Assembly (NCBI GenBank): GCA_937995825.1
Contig: CALKJO010000003.1
Coordinates: 62,001-126,000 of the forward strand
Direction: 5' to 3'
DNA length: 64,000 nt
Origin: an uncultured Anaerolineae bacterium
GTDB lineage: Bacteria > Chloroflexota > Anaerolineae > Aggregatilineales > Phototrophicaceae
Each line of letters opens with the position of its first letter. Position 1 is the first letter of the stretch. This document shows, piece after piece, positions 16,191 to 25,350 of the stretch. The notes beneath the pieces were generated by a model that was not told the origin of the DNA, searched no databases, and saw nothing but the letters and a program-made list of their open reading frames with translations. The position numbers were made by a program, and so were the translations under genes.

Positions 16191-18296
16191 ATGGCTTCAC
16201 TTGCGCCTGTGCCGAAACCAGCTCAAGCCGGACCGCCGCGATCCGCGATTGCTATTACTCGCCTCGCCTATGCTAACGTGCGCAACGGTCCTGGAACACA
16301 GTATCTAGACATTGGCAATTTGCGTAAGTATACATTAACTAACTATTATCCTGGATCAAGGACGAGCGACGGTTGGGTTTGGGTAGAACAGGGAGGAGTG
16401 CAAGGATGGGTATCAACGAACGTAGTCACCTTTGAAGATGTGGTTTCGCCACCACCGCCTGCAGGGACAGGCGCTACACCCTATGACAGTCAGATCGGGA
16501 TATGGCATTGGCGCGGGGATGCTATCCCAGAAAATTCGGTTGAAGATGTTGCGCGTAACATCAAGACGAATGCCCCCTATGTATCTCAAGTATGGGTGAA
16601 GACCAGTGACTATACGCCGCGAGCCGGCGCTCAATGGCAGGGCTTCTGGGACTCCAAGCGCAGTCTCGCCATTGATAACACTGCAAGTATAGACAAATGG
16701 GTGAGTGGGCTGGCGAAGTATGGGCTTGAATTTCACGCCTGGTGCGTCCCGCGAGGCGGAGACATTAACTCGGAAGCGGATCTGATCATTCAGGCATGTT
16801 TGCGACCCGGCGTGAAGTCGATGATTTTGGATGTGGAACCTTTCGATGGATATTGGATCGGCGGACGAGACCGTATCAGACCCTTCATGACGCGAATTCG
16901 CCGCGCTTTGCCGGGCGCGTTTCATATTGGCATGGCGGTCGATCCGAGAATTCAGCACTACGAGACAATTTTCCCGCGTGAATGGGCGCCTTTTGTGAAC
17001 AGCATCCACCCAATGGTGTATTGGGGGACTATGCAGCGTCCACTGGATGGTCTGCTTGAGGAGACCTATCGCGTCTGGAGAGGGTACGGCAAGCCAATTG
17101 TGCCGATCTTGCAGGGGAATGCCACTGCAAGTGACATCACAGCAGCGATTACTTTAGCAACCGGGAGGTATCGCGCGCGCGGTCTAAGCTGGTGGCGTCT
17201 TGGTGTGATCGGGCCCGTTGAGTGGAATGCGCTCAACCGTCCCATCAATATCGCCACTGCGCCGCCGCCAAGCACACCCGTCGTTTACGGTGAGGAACGC
17301 ATCATCAAACCTGACGACCCGGGCTGCCGTCGCTTCAGTCACACTGGTCGAGATGAATTCAAACCGTTCACTGGGGCGTGGGGATGGCGCGCCTACTACA
17401 AGGCTGCAGAGCCGCAGACCAGCAAGGTTACTGTTGAATTCATTCCATCGCTCAGTGCCACCGGCACTTATGAAATAGCCACATTTGTCCCTGCAAGACA
17501 CGCCACAACGCGCAACGCTCGGTTCAAGATTCATGGGGTTCGCGGAAGCGCAGGCGAGATTATTGTCAGCATTAATCAGGAGATTCACTTCAATCAGTGG
17601 GTGACGCTTGGTGTGTTCGACATCGACACAACCAAACCGCGATCAGGTCATGTCTTTATCAACGATCTGACTGGAGAGACTGAGCGCGAAATTGCCTTCG
17701 ATGCGATGCGGTGGCGTCGAGTTTTATCCCTAGTACAGCCGCCAACGAACCCACCAGCAGGTTTCGCAGACGGATACGACTCGCCAGTGGGAACAGAGGT
17801 CGAACGGCGCTCCAGCAAAGTGTGGCCCGGTCAATGGCTCGATGCAAGCCCATTCGGAAAGCTGTACTTTGTTGGCACACCCAATGAAGCCTACCACACC
17901 GGGGCTGATCTGAATCTACCACGCAACGCCGATGCACACATGCCAGTTTACAGCGTTGCAAGCGGCATCGTCATCTTTGCGAATCGACTGCCAGTATGGG
18001 GAAACGTTATCATCGTCAAAAATGATCCGTTGATCTCCACGGGCATGGTGGTTTACGCTCGATATGCCCATGTCGAGGACATGCGGGTTACAGTCGGTCA
18101 GCGTGTGAGTCGTGGTGAGATGATCTGCAAAATTGGCAATGCCTTTGGACGCTGGGCTTACCATTTACACTTCGATTTGAGCCCAACAACGATTCTGGAG
18201 ACTAACCCGTCGCATTGGCCCGGTCGCAACCGCGAAGAGGTGCTCAGTCATTACATCGATCCACGCGAATTCATCGAGAGCCATCGCCCACGATAA
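16191..18296 (+). CDS. Multidomain cell-wall hydrolase: SH3, TIM-barrel, golvesin-like, M23 peptidase
   Basis: 701 residues. In order: a bacterial SH3 module (about 18-78, YANVRNGPGTQY and VQGWVST); a TIM-barrel-like domain (about 95-360) with acidic MILDVEPFDGYW and HPMVYWG strands, like glycosidase barrels; a golvesin-type beta domain (about 385-515, ending AFDAMRWRR); and a C-terminal M23 metallopeptidase (about 570-700) with the zinc ligands in HTGADL and HLHFD. M23 enzymes cut peptidoglycan cross-links; the barrel may cut glycan strands. No signal peptide or membrane anchor is visible, although a secreted site would be expected. An AAAGGA site precedes the ATG. Confidence 0.8.
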   Translation: MASLAPVPKPAQAGPPRSAIAITRLAYANVRNGPGTQYLDIGNLRKYTLTNYYPGSRTSDGWVWVEQGGVQGWVSTNVVTFEDVVSPPPPAGTGATPYDSQIGIWHWRGDAIPENSVEDVARNIKTNAPYVSQVWVKTSDYTPRAGAQWQGFWDSKRSLAIDNTASIDKWVSGLAKYGLEFHAWCVPRGGDINSEADLIIQACLRPGVKSMILDVEPFDGYWIGGRDRIRPFMTRIRRALPGAFHIGMAVDPRIQHYETIFPREWAPFVNSIHPMVYWGTMQRPLDGLLEETYRVWRGYGKPIVPILQGNATASDITAAITLATGRYRARGLSWWRLGVIGPVEWNALNRPINIATAPPPSTPVVYGEERIIKPDDPGCRRFSHTGRDEFKPFTGAWGWRAYYKAAEPQTSKVTVEFIPSLSATGTYEIATFVPARHATTRNARFKIHGVRGSAGEIIVSINQEIHFNQWVTLGVFDIDTTKPRSGHVFINDLTGETEREIAFDAMRWRRVLSLVQPPTNPPAGFADGYDSPVGTEVERRSSKVWPGQWLDASPFGKLYFVGTPNEAYHTGADLNLPRNADAHMPVYSVASGIVIFANRLPVWGNVIIVKNDPLISTGMVVYARYAHVEDMRVTVGQRVSRGEMICKIGNAFGRWAYHLHFDLSPTTILETNPSHWPGRNREEVLSHYIDPREFIESHRPR

Positions 18297-18330
18297 TCGG
18301 TGGCAAGGTGCAGGTTTAGCGAATTAGTCT

Positions 18331-18350
18331 ATGATAAGAAACTTTATCAT
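18331..18350 (+). promoter_or_regulatory. Inverted repeat upstream of ABC permease
   Basis: A perfect 7-bp inverted repeat ATGATAA / TTATCAT with a 6-base spacer, ending 31 bases before the permease start. It could be an operator or a small leader hairpin. The 85-base gap has no room for, or trace of, a THI-box riboswitch. Confidence 0.35.
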
Positions 18351-18381
18351 GGGTAATTTGGGGAGGGAAGATCGATAACTC

Positions 18382-20025
18382 GTGCGCTGGTTGATCATCG
18401 CGCCGCTTCTGTTTGTCGGCATCTTTTACGCCTATCCGCTGCTGGTCATCTTTCAGGAAGGTCTGTTCTGCGACCAGCGGCTTAATCTCGAAGCATTTCA
18501 CCAAGTACTCACCTCTGCCTACTACCGGAACACAATTGGATTTACGTTCTGGCAGGCGCTCTTGTCCACTACTCTGACTATCCTGCTAGCGCTGCCTGGC
18601 GCGTATGTATTCGTTCACTTCCGGTTTCCTGGCAAGGCGCTTCTATCAGCGTTGATAGCTGTGCCTTTTGTTATGCCGACTGTCGTGGTTGCGGCTGCAT
18701 TTATGTCCATGATCGGCAGTCGGGGGCTGCTCAACATGCTGTTAATGGACATCTTCAAACTAAATGATCCGCCGATTCAAATTGAGCGTACCTTGACTGT
18801 TATTTTAATCGCACATATATTCTACAATTATGCCGTCGCGCATCGCATCCTTGTCAGCGCGTGGGCATCGCAAAGCAAGCGTTTTGAAGAAGCAGCCTCT
18901 GTTCTTGGCGCGCACGGTTGGCGGCTGTGGTGGCATGTTCGGCTTCCGCTCTTACGACCAGCCATATTATCCGCTGCGGCATTGATCTTTACATACACCT
19001 TTACCAGCTTTGGCGTGATCGTCATTCTGGGTGGAACACGTTTTGCCACTATTGAAGTTGAAATATACCAGCAGGTGACCGGGCTGCTTAATCTACCGGT
19101 TGCGTCTGTCTTGTCCCTATTGCAAATGATCTGCCTATTTGTCGTTTTGTCCTTTTATGCCGCGCATCAACGCCGCAGACCCATCGAAATGCAAAGCTCG
19201 TCCGAAGTGCTTCCCTTTCCGCGCCAAATTTCAGAAAGTGTATTTGTGTATGGTAACTTAATGATAATTTTTATACTAATAACTGCACCTATAGGGTCTT
19301 TGCTAGCGCGTTCACTGATGACGGAAGCGGGTTTTTCGCTGAGCAATTATTTGCTGTTGTTTGAGAATCGACGCGGTTCAGTGCTTTTCGTCGCACCAAT
19401 TGAGGCGATCCAAACCTCACTGGGATTCGCAGTCCTTGCGATGACTATCTCCGTTACTTTCGGTTCTATCGTCGCGCAGTTCCTTCATCGAAGCCAAACC
19501 CGTCTGTCAAGAGCGCTTGATCCGCTGATCATGCTTCCATTGGCAACCAGCGCTGTGACACTCGGCTTTGGCTATCTGATCGCCTTCGATACCCCTCCCG
19601 TCAACTTCCGCACTTCAATCTGGTTGATCCCCGTAATTCATTCGCTGGTCGCCATCCCATTCGTCATCCGCAGCGTTTTGCCCGCATTCCAAGCTATTCA
19701 GCCTCATCATGAAGAGGCAGCGCGCATGTTGGGTGCATCTTCATGGAAGGTGTGGCGCTGGGTTCAGCTCCCACTCGTTTCACGGGGTTTATTCGTGGGC
19801 GCAGCCTTCGCCTTTGCGATTAGTCTGGGTGAATTCGGAGCATCAGTTTTTATCGCCCGTCCAGACTCCCCTACCCTGCCTATCGCGGTCTTTCGTCTTC
19901 TCGGTCAGCCGGGCGCGTCAAACTATGGTCAAGCGCTCGCTATGAGCGCCATCCTGATGTGGATTTGCGGGGGAGCATTCTTCATCATTGAGCGGTTCCG
20001 AAAAAGCGGCTTTGGAGACTTCTGA
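18382..20025 (+). CDS. ABC transporter permease, ThiP/FbpB type (two fused permease domains)
   Basis: 547 residues with about 12 membrane segments, the fused double-permease form found in ThiP (thiamine) and FbpB (ferric iron) importers. Two EAA loops that contact the ATPase are visible: EEAASVLGAHGWRLW near residue 170 and EEAARMLGASSWKVW near 445. It starts at GTG after a GGGAGGGAAG ribosome site. The ATPase gene follows after 2 bases. No binding-protein gene accompanies them and there is no thiamine riboswitch, so the substrate (thiamine, iron, sulfate or polyamine) is open. Confidence 0.88.
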   Translation: MRWLIIAPLLFVGIFYAYPLLVIFQEGLFCDQRLNLEAFHQVLTSAYYRNTIGFTFWQALLSTTLTILLALPGAYVFVHFRFPGKALLSALIAVPFVMPTVVVAAAFMSMIGSRGLLNMLLMDIFKLNDPPIQIERTLTVILIAHIFYNYAVAHRILVSAWASQSKRFEEAASVLGAHGWRLWWHVRLPLLRPAILSAAALIFTYTFTSFGVIVILGGTRFATIEVEIYQQVTGLLNLPVASVLSLLQMICLFVVLSFYAAHQRRRPIEMQSSSEVLPFPRQISESVFVYGNLMIIFILITAPIGSLLARSLMTEAGFSLSNYLLLFENRRGSVLFVAPIEAIQTSLGFAVLAMTISVTFGSIVAQFLHRSQTRLSRALDPLIMLPLATSAVTLGFGYLIAFDTPPVNFRTSIWLIPVIHSLVAIPFVIRSVLPAFQAIQPHHEEAARMLGASSWKVWRWVQLPLVSRGLFVGAAFAFAISLGEFGASVFIARPDSPTLPIAVFRLLGQPGASNYGQALAMSAILMWICGGAFFIIERFRKSGFGDF

Positions 20026-20027
20026 CT

Positions 20028-21023
20028 ATGCTTCGGCTTGAAGCCCTCTATAAGCAGTTCGACTCTCAGGCTGTGCTGACGAATATTAATATCGAGGTAC
20101 ACCAGGGGGAGATTCTCGCGCTGTTGGGTCCGAGCGGATGCGGTAAAACAACCCTCCTACGCCTTATTGCTGGACTTGAACGAGCATCATCAGGAAAAAT
20201 CTATTTTGCGAACGCGGACATCACAGAAATCCCGCCTCATCTGCGTCAATTTGGGTTAATGTTTCAGGACTATGCGCTGTTCCCACATCTGAACGTCCGA
20301 GACAACATCGCCTTTGGTCTAAAAATGAAAAACGTTGATCGCAGAACGCAAGCGCAAGCCGTTGAGAGGCTGCTCAATTTGGTTCACTTGGCTGGCGCTG
20401 GAGACCGAAATGTGTCGCAGTTATCTGGCGGTGAACGCCAGCGCGTCGCGCTGGTCCGCAGTCTTGCACCTGAACCCCGCCTGCTGATGCTTGACGAGCC
20501 GCTCGGCGCGCTCGATGCCGTTCTCCGAGACGAACTCCTAATCGAGCTTCGCCAGATCATTAAATCGCTCAATATCCCGGCAGTGTATGTCACCCACGAC
20601 CAACGTGAGGCGTTTGCCATCAGCGACCGCTGTGCGATCATGAACCGAGGTCGTATCGAACAAATAGACCGCCCATCAGAACTCTACAGGCATCCAGCGA
20701 CATTGTTCGTCGCGCAGTTTTTGGGGATGAATAACATCCTGAAACGCACCGATGCCCTGAAACTGCTCGGCGGACTCACAGATTTCGATGCTGAAATGCT
20801 GCTGATCCACCCCAGGGGCGTAACTGTAAACGCCACCAACAGCATTAGAGCGGTCATTCAGGATGTCGTTTTCTTGGGAGACATGATCAGGTTCGTTGTT
20901 GAATTTGACGATCAAATTCGGCTGACTTTTCATGTGCCAAGCGACACTGAGGGAGAATTTGCCATCGGTCTTCCGATTCAACTGCATATCGATACACGCT
21001 GGATCATTCCGCTTCACCGCTGA
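20028..21023 (+). CDS. ABC transporter ATPase, ThiQ/FbpC/PotA type
   Basis: 331 residues. Walker A GPSGCGKTT (about 35-43), Q-loop MFQDYALFPHL, signature QLSGGERQRVAL, Walker B LLMLDEPLGALD and switch histidine in YVTHDQREA are all intact. A C-terminal TOBE-like region (about 245-331) follows. It is the energising partner of the permease 2 bases upstream. Its last 20 bases overlap the 3-prime end of the convergent CoA-transferase-like gene. Confidence 0.92.
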   Translation: MLRLEALYKQFDSQAVLTNINIEVHQGEILALLGPSGCGKTTLLRLIAGLERASSGKIYFANADITEIPPHLRQFGLMFQDYALFPHLNVRDNIAFGLKMKNVDRRTQAQAVERLLNLVHLAGAGDRNVSQLSGGERQRVALVRSLAPEPRLLMLDEPLGALDAVLRDELLIELRQIIKSLNIPAVYVTHDQREAFAISDRCAIMNRGRIEQIDRPSELYRHPATLFVAQFLGMNNILKRTDALKLLGGLTDFDAEMLLIHPRGVTVNATNSIRAVIQDVVFLGDMIRFVVEFDDQIRLTFHVPSDTEGEFAIGLPIQLHIDTRWIIPLHR

Positions 21024-21840
21024 ACCAACTATCAAGATACTCCTCAAACGCGCCAGAATTGCAGGAGTCGATATAGCGCAGTAGCTCACTGCCTCCAATC
21101 GGATAAAGCGGATAACAGCTTGTCGGATAAGCCCCCTGGGGAGACTCGACGATATGGTTTATACCGGGGGCAGGAATGACAATGCCATCCGCAGAGCGTT
21201 TTACCTGCTGGACTATCATTTCCACTGTAGCAATCGTCAGCTTAGCGGCAAAGATCAGATCGAGATCGACACCGAGATTGTTGTTCAATCGGACATTTCC
21301 GTACTGATCCCCTTCCAAACCATGCAGGACGGCAATATCGATGGGAATAGCGGGAAATGCGGTCAGTATCTCGCCAGTGTAGGGATCGGCAATTGTTCGA
21401 ACATCCGGGCGCAGTTGGAAAAGATCAGTACCGATCCAAGCATGAGACGGCATAAACCCGACACCTGACGCTTGCGCGCGCAGCCCCATTGCGATACTAG
21501 CTTCCGTCTCTTCGCAAATACGAACAGAGTCGCTCTCAGCAGCTTTCGTGAACATCGGCGCAAGCCCGAATGCCTCAAGACCAAAGTAAACCGTGCGCAC
21601 CGTCTCGACACATCCCGCGCCAACCAATAGGTCAGACTCGTAACCCGCTGTGAAGCTGAGCAGGGTCAATCGACGCGGACGCGGACTGCGTCGCAGCAGC
21701 GCGCGCACAAAACTGACCGGACGCCGATACAGCGTCAGACCTCCTAGCGCAACAGTCATGCCATCCTGCACAAGCGCGGCAGCTTCCTCAATTGGCAAAA
21801 TCAGCGGCAATGAAGGGCTGTTCAGCTTGCTGTTCTCCAT
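21004..21840 (-). CDS. CoA-transferase family I subunit A (glutaconate CoA-transferase / IpdA-like)
   Basis: 278 residues when started at MENSKLNS; a TTG two codons earlier is closer to the GGAG. Family I CoA-transferase alpha fold: IEEAAALVQDGMTVALGGLTLYRRPVSFVRALLR and the AVLHGLEGDQYGNVRL segment are typical. The partner subunit B is not adjacent but 3.5 kb away at 25.3-26.1 kb on the same strand. This group includes glutaconate CoA-transferase and the IpdAB ring hydrolase of steroid catabolism. IpdA uses an acidic residue in this subunit; a candidate is in CEETEASIAMGLRAQ near residue 115. Confidence 0.75.
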   Translation of the reverse strand: MENSKLNSPSLPLILPIEEAAALVQDGMTVALGGLTLYRRPVSFVRALLRRSPRPRRLTLLSFTAGYESDLLVGAGCVETVRTVYFGLEAFGLAPMFTKAAESDSVRICEETEASIAMGLRAQASGVGFMPSHAWIGTDLFQLRPDVRTIADPYTGEILTAFPAIPIDIAVLHGLEGDQYGNVRLNNNLGVDLDLIFAAKLTIATVEMIVQQVKRSADGIVIPAPGINHIVESPQGAYPTSCYPLYPIGGSELLRYIDSCNSGAFEEYLDSWFSGEAE

Positions 21841-21877
21841 GAACAACGCATCTCCAATCGGCTTCTCAGCGCGCAGA

Positions 21878-21897
21878 TATAATGTGAACTATATAAT
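21878..21897. promoter_or_regulatory. AT-rich divergent promoter region of ctpA and the CoA-transferase gene
   Basis: Two TATAAT copies lie on the plus strand (21878-21883 and 21892-21897), 33 and 47 bases before the protease start. On the minus strand TTGCCA-18-TTATAT can also be read. No strong -35 exists for the plus-strand copies. Confidence 0.35.
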
Positions 21898-21929
21898 AGA
21901 TGGCAACGCACAGTTTGTGGAGCATTGAC

Positions 21930-23144
21930 ATGTTCATCTCATCGTCATTTCGCCGGCGCGCGGCGCAGATTTCAACCATCTTTGCTGCGACCGTCATTTT
22001 TTACTTCGGCTTTGCGTTGGGCAATCTGACCTCGATAGGCGCGGCTCAAGACGAAACTAGCTATACAGAAGCCAGCTTCGATTATTTCTGGCAGGCTTTT
22101 CGCCTCATTCGAGAGCAGTATATTGAAGACGTGCCGATTGAAACGCTGGTGGAAGGCGCTACGAAAGGGATGCTCGAAGCGCTGAACGATCAGTTTACAG
22201 GTTATATGCCGCCCGATCTGTTTCAGATGCTGAATGAGGAACTAGACGGTGAGATTCAAGGGATCGGCGTGGTGATCCGCACCGATGAGACGACCGGTCA
22301 CATTGTTGTTGTGAGCGTCATGAATGGGACTCCTGCACAGGAGGCAGGCATTCTACCTGGAGATATTTTCGCTGCAGTTAACGGAGAAGACGCGCTCAGC
22401 ATGAGCCAGATGGAGCTGGCAGCAAAAGTGCGCGGACGTGAGGGGACAAATGTCGAAATTACAATGCTTCGCGGCGATCAGCGTATCGACTTCGTCATTC
22501 GCCGCGCGCGCATTGTCATCCCAAACGTGGAATATGAGGTACTTGAAGGAAACATCGCTTATGTTCGCCTAAATCAGTTCACGGCGAATGCACGCGCTGA
22601 TCTGGACTCGGCGATCAACAAACTGCAAATTGCTGAACGCCAAGGATTGATCATCGACTTTCGCGATAATCCTGGTGGATTGCTATCTAGTGCCGTTGAT
22701 GTTGCAAGCTTACTTCTCGACGATGGTGTCGTTACATATGAAGAATTTGGCTCAGGTCGGGAACAGGTCTTCAACACGACAGGGCGCGCGCTCGATCTCG
22801 ATATCCCTGTTGTGCTTCTGGTGAATGAAGGCAGCGCAAGTGGTTCCGAGCTGGTTGCCGGCGCATGGCAGGATCGTGCCGCAGCAACCATCATCGGCGA
22901 ACCCACTTTCGGCAAAGGCACTGTCCAGACTTGGCATGAACTCAGTAACGGTGGCGGACTGCGCCTGACCATCGCACGCTGGCTCACCCCCAACCGCCGT
23001 TCAATACATGGCAATGGAATTATCCCTGACATTATTATCGATTGGACGCCAATCGCTTACCAATCAGAGGACGATCCACAGCTTGACGCCGCGGTGGAAT
23101 ACATACAGTCGATTGCAGTGGAGTCTGTGAAATCTGCAAACTGA
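21930..23144 (+). CDS. ctpA: C-terminal processing peptidase (S41 family)
   Basis: 404 residues starting at the ATG 8 bases after GGAG. Layout: N-terminal signal/anchor (about 12-32, ISTIFAATVIFYFGFALG), helical region, PDZ domain (about 95-175, GEIQGIGVVI...) and S41 catalytic core with the nucleophile in NEGSASGSELVAG and the general-base lysine in GEPTFGKGTVQ. It works outside the membrane, cutting C-terminal tails of envelope proteins. secG follows 68 bases downstream on the same strand. Confidence 0.93.
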   Translation: MFISSSFRRRAAQISTIFAATVIFYFGFALGNLTSIGAAQDETSYTEASFDYFWQAFRLIREQYIEDVPIETLVEGATKGMLEALNDQFTGYMPPDLFQMLNEELDGEIQGIGVVIRTDETTGHIVVVSVMNGTPAQEAGILPGDIFAAVNGEDALSMSQMELAAKVRGREGTNVEITMLRGDQRIDFVIRRARIVIPNVEYEVLEGNIAYVRLNQFTANARADLDSAINKLQIAERQGLIIDFRDNPGGLLSSAVDVASLLLDDGVVTYEEFGSGREQVFNTTGRALDLDIPVVLLVNEGSASGSELVAGAWQDRAAATIIGEPTFGKGTVQTWHELSNGGGLRLTIARWLTPNRRSIHGNGIIPDIIIDWTPIAYQSEDDPQLDAAVEYIQSIAVESVKSAN

Positions 23145-23156
23145 GCGCTATGCAAA

Positions 23157-23213
23157 CTTCGGAGCGCATGATATACTGCGCTCCGAAGTGGTAATACTTC
23201 GGGAGAAGCGAAG
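23157..23213 (+). promoter_or_regulatory. Structured leader of secG with mutually exclusive hairpins
   Basis: A perfect 12-bp stem (23157-23168 with 23177-23188, CTTCGGAGCGCA / TGCGCTCCGAAG) has TATACT in and beside its loop. The right arm's CTCCGAAG (23181-23188) can also pair with CTTCGGGAG (23197-23205), which contains the ribosome site. That segment can in turn form a small CTTCG/CGAAG hairpin reaching the GTG start. This may be a terminator/promoter overlap or an RNA switch. Confidence 0.45.
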
Positions 23214-23443
23214 TGGATCGCGCATTACAGATCGTATCGATCATTATCTCGATCATGCTGATCATCATGATCTTGCTTCAGGTGAAAGGCGGCGGGTTAG
23301 GAACAGCTCTATTCGGTGGTGACTCGGGTGGCGGTATTGCGCGCACGCGGCGCGGTCTTGAGAAGACGCTTTTCCAGATTACTATCGGGTTGTCGGTAGG
23401 CTTCATCGCCGTTGCAATCTTGGCTGTTGCGCTCTCCCGATAA
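23213..23443 (+). CDS. secG: Preprotein translocase subunit SecG
   Basis: 76 residues, GTG start. Two membrane helices (about 4-24 and 51-74) flank the conserved SecG loop VKGGGLGTALFGGDSGGGIARTRRGLEK (written here only to mark residues 24-51: GGG, LFGG and the R-R-G-L-E-K end are diagnostic). It stimulates SecYEG-mediated export in the membrane. It follows ctpA and precedes an extracellular solute-binding protein gene, a cluster of envelope functions. Its leader can form alternative hairpins around the GGAG ribosome site. Confidence 0.93.
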   Translation: MDRALQIVSIIISIMLIIMILLQVKGGGLGTALFGGDSGGGIARTRRGLEKTLFQITIGLSVGFIAVAILAVALSR

Positions 23444-23535
23444 AATCATCCCCTTGCCCTCTGTTTGCATCGAATTTGGGATGCACCCTAATCTAGGATT
23501 CCTCTTGTGAGTCCCCGTAACGAGGATTAGTTAAC

Positions 23536-25350
23536 ATGCTGCGTGGTTATCGGTGGCAGTTTGCCACGCTGTTGACCTCAGTGTGCCTGTTTGTGATTGC
23601 ATTGGGCGCGCGCTTGACTATAGAACCAGAGCAACCTATAGTCCCCTCAACTCCTGTCGTAATCGCAGTGACAGCAACCCCTCAGGCAGCAAGTGGATTG
23701 AATTCGGCTCTGCTTGCAGTCGATATCGATCCAAACCTGGTCACTCGCACTGAAACTGATGAGATCGTCACCTATCGAGAAGGGTTAATCGGTCGCGTGC
23801 AGCGCTTAAACCCGCTTTACGCAGGTCTCAATCCCGTTGATCGCGACATCACCAGCCTGATTTTTGAAGGGCTGACGCGCATAAACGAGCGCGGTGAGAT
23901 TGAGCCGGGATTAGCCGAACGCTGGTTGATCTCAAGCAGCGGTCTAGAGTACATTGTTTACCTGAGACAGGGTATCGCTTGGCACGATGGTATCCCCTTC
24001 ACCTCAGCGGATGTCGATTACACCATGTCGATCCTCCGCGATCCTGGCTTTACCGAAAATGAGGAATTGGGGGCGTTCTGGCGAACGATTGAAACTGAAC
24101 CTTTAGATACTTATATCGTACGCTTCCGCCTAACGCAACCACTTGGGAATTTTCTGGATCGTCTTCGCATTGGCATTCTCCCAGAACATGCTTTACGCGG
24201 CACAACAGCCGCTCAACTTGCAGCGCATCCTTTCAACCTGTCGCCTATCGGAACGGGCGCATATCAGCTTGAGAATATCCGGACTGAGGCTGGGATTGTT
24301 CGCAGCGTCAGCCTGCGAGCAGCTCCGGTATTTTTGACGCGGGCTGAAGGGCAGTCGCAGCCATTTCAGCTTGAGCGCGTTCAATTTCAGATATATGACA
24401 GCTTGGAAAGCGTGATGAACGCTTTCGCCAGAGGAGTGATTGACGGATTCGCCGCACGTGACCGCAATGAGCGTCAGATTTTATTCGAGTCGGCAAACCG
24501 AAGCGGCAAGCAGCTCATCAATGGCTTTGAGCCGACTATCGGTACGCTGATTTTTAATTGGTCAAACGACGACACACGTTATTTTCGCGATCAGCGTATT
24601 CGAGTGGCGCTGGATGCCGCCCTGAACCGCTCAACCCTTGTAGAACGCACGATGCTGAACAAAGCGGTCAGCGCTGTGCAGTTCATGCTTCCCGCGTTCT
24701 GGGCATATTCGCCATTCAGTTCACGTCCCACCTACGATCCCAATTCAGCACTTCAGCTTCTTCAAGCGGCGCGCGACCGTCTGGGTGAAAACGCCGTCCC
24801 AAGTCCACAAGAAACGCCAACTGAAACAACAACAGAAACTGGCGTGTCGGATGCGATTTTCTCGTTCACCATCCTAGTTCCTAACGATGCATCCATCCAG
24901 TCGTTGGCGCAGGAGATCGCCGCTCAATGGCGGCAGATCAATCTGAACGTGAACGTCGAAGCTGTTGATTTGAATACGTATCACGAAAGGCTGGCAAACG
25001 GCAGTTTTGAGGCGGCACTTGTCGAGTATTCATTTATGGGCAGCGCCGAACCTGACCTTTACCAGTTTTGGCATCAGGGTCAGTACTCTAATGGGCTGAA
25101 CTACAGCAGGGTTGACGACCGCCGCATCAGTCAGATTCTCGAGGCAATCCGACGCGAACCCTTTGAGGTCAATCGGCGGCAGAGCTACTTCGCTTTTCAG
25201 GCTGAATTTGCTGAGCGCGCGATTGCACTCCCTCTCTATTATCCCCTGTTCACCTATGGATTGTCACACGAGATGTCAAACGTCCAGATCGGACTGCTCA
25301 GCACGCCGAGCGATCGCTTTATCACGATTGGATCGTGGCGGAAGGGCTAA
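23536..25350 (+). CDS. Orphan ABC solute-binding protein, family 5 (peptide/nickel type)
   Basis: 604 residues. An N-terminal hydrophobic segment (about 9-26) is followed by a Thr/Pro-rich linker and an SBP_bac_5 domain: LIFEGLTRINERGEIEPGLAERW, then IAWHDGIPFTSADVDYTM are hallmark motifs. The protein lacks a lipobox (the only early Cys is preceded by Val), so it is probably held by an uncleaved helix or secreted. An acidic Thr/Glu insertion near residues 430-440 (ETPTETTTETG) is unusual. No permease or ATPase genes are adjacent. The last bases overlap the end of the convergent CoA-transferase subunit B gene by 4. Confidence 0.88.
   Translation: MLRGYRWQFATLLTSVCLFVIALGARLTIEPEQPIVPSTPVVIAVTATPQAASGLNSALLAVDIDPNLVTRTETDEIVTYREGLIGRVQRLNPLYAGLNPVDRDITSLIFEGLTRINERGEIEPGLAERWLISSSGLEYIVYLRQGIAWHDGIPFTSADVDYTMSILRDPGFTENEELGAFWRTIETEPLDTYIVRFRLTQPLGNFLDRLRIGILPEHALRGTTAAQLAAHPFNLSPIGTGAYQLENIRTEAGIVRSVSLRAAPVFLTRAEGQSQPFQLERVQFQIYDSLESVMNAFARGVIDGFAARDRNERQILFESANRSGKQLINGFEPTIGTLIFNWSNDDTRYFRDQRIRVALDAALNRSTLVERTMLNKAVSAVQFMLPAFWAYSPFSSRPTYDPNSALQLLQAARDRLGENAVPSPQETPTETTTETGVSDAIFSFTILVPNDASIQSLAQEIAAQWRQINLNVNVEAVDLNTYHERLANGSFEAALVEYSFMGSAEPDLYQFWHQGQYSNGLNYSRVDDRRISQILEAIRREPFEVNRRQSYFAFQAEFAERAIALPLYYPLFTYGLSHEMSNVQIGLLSTPSDRFITIGSWRKG

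Noticed and set aside
18297..18381. TPP riboswitch before the ThiP-like permease
   Set aside because: The gap is too short and lacks the conserved THI-box motifs, so thiamine specificity is not supported.
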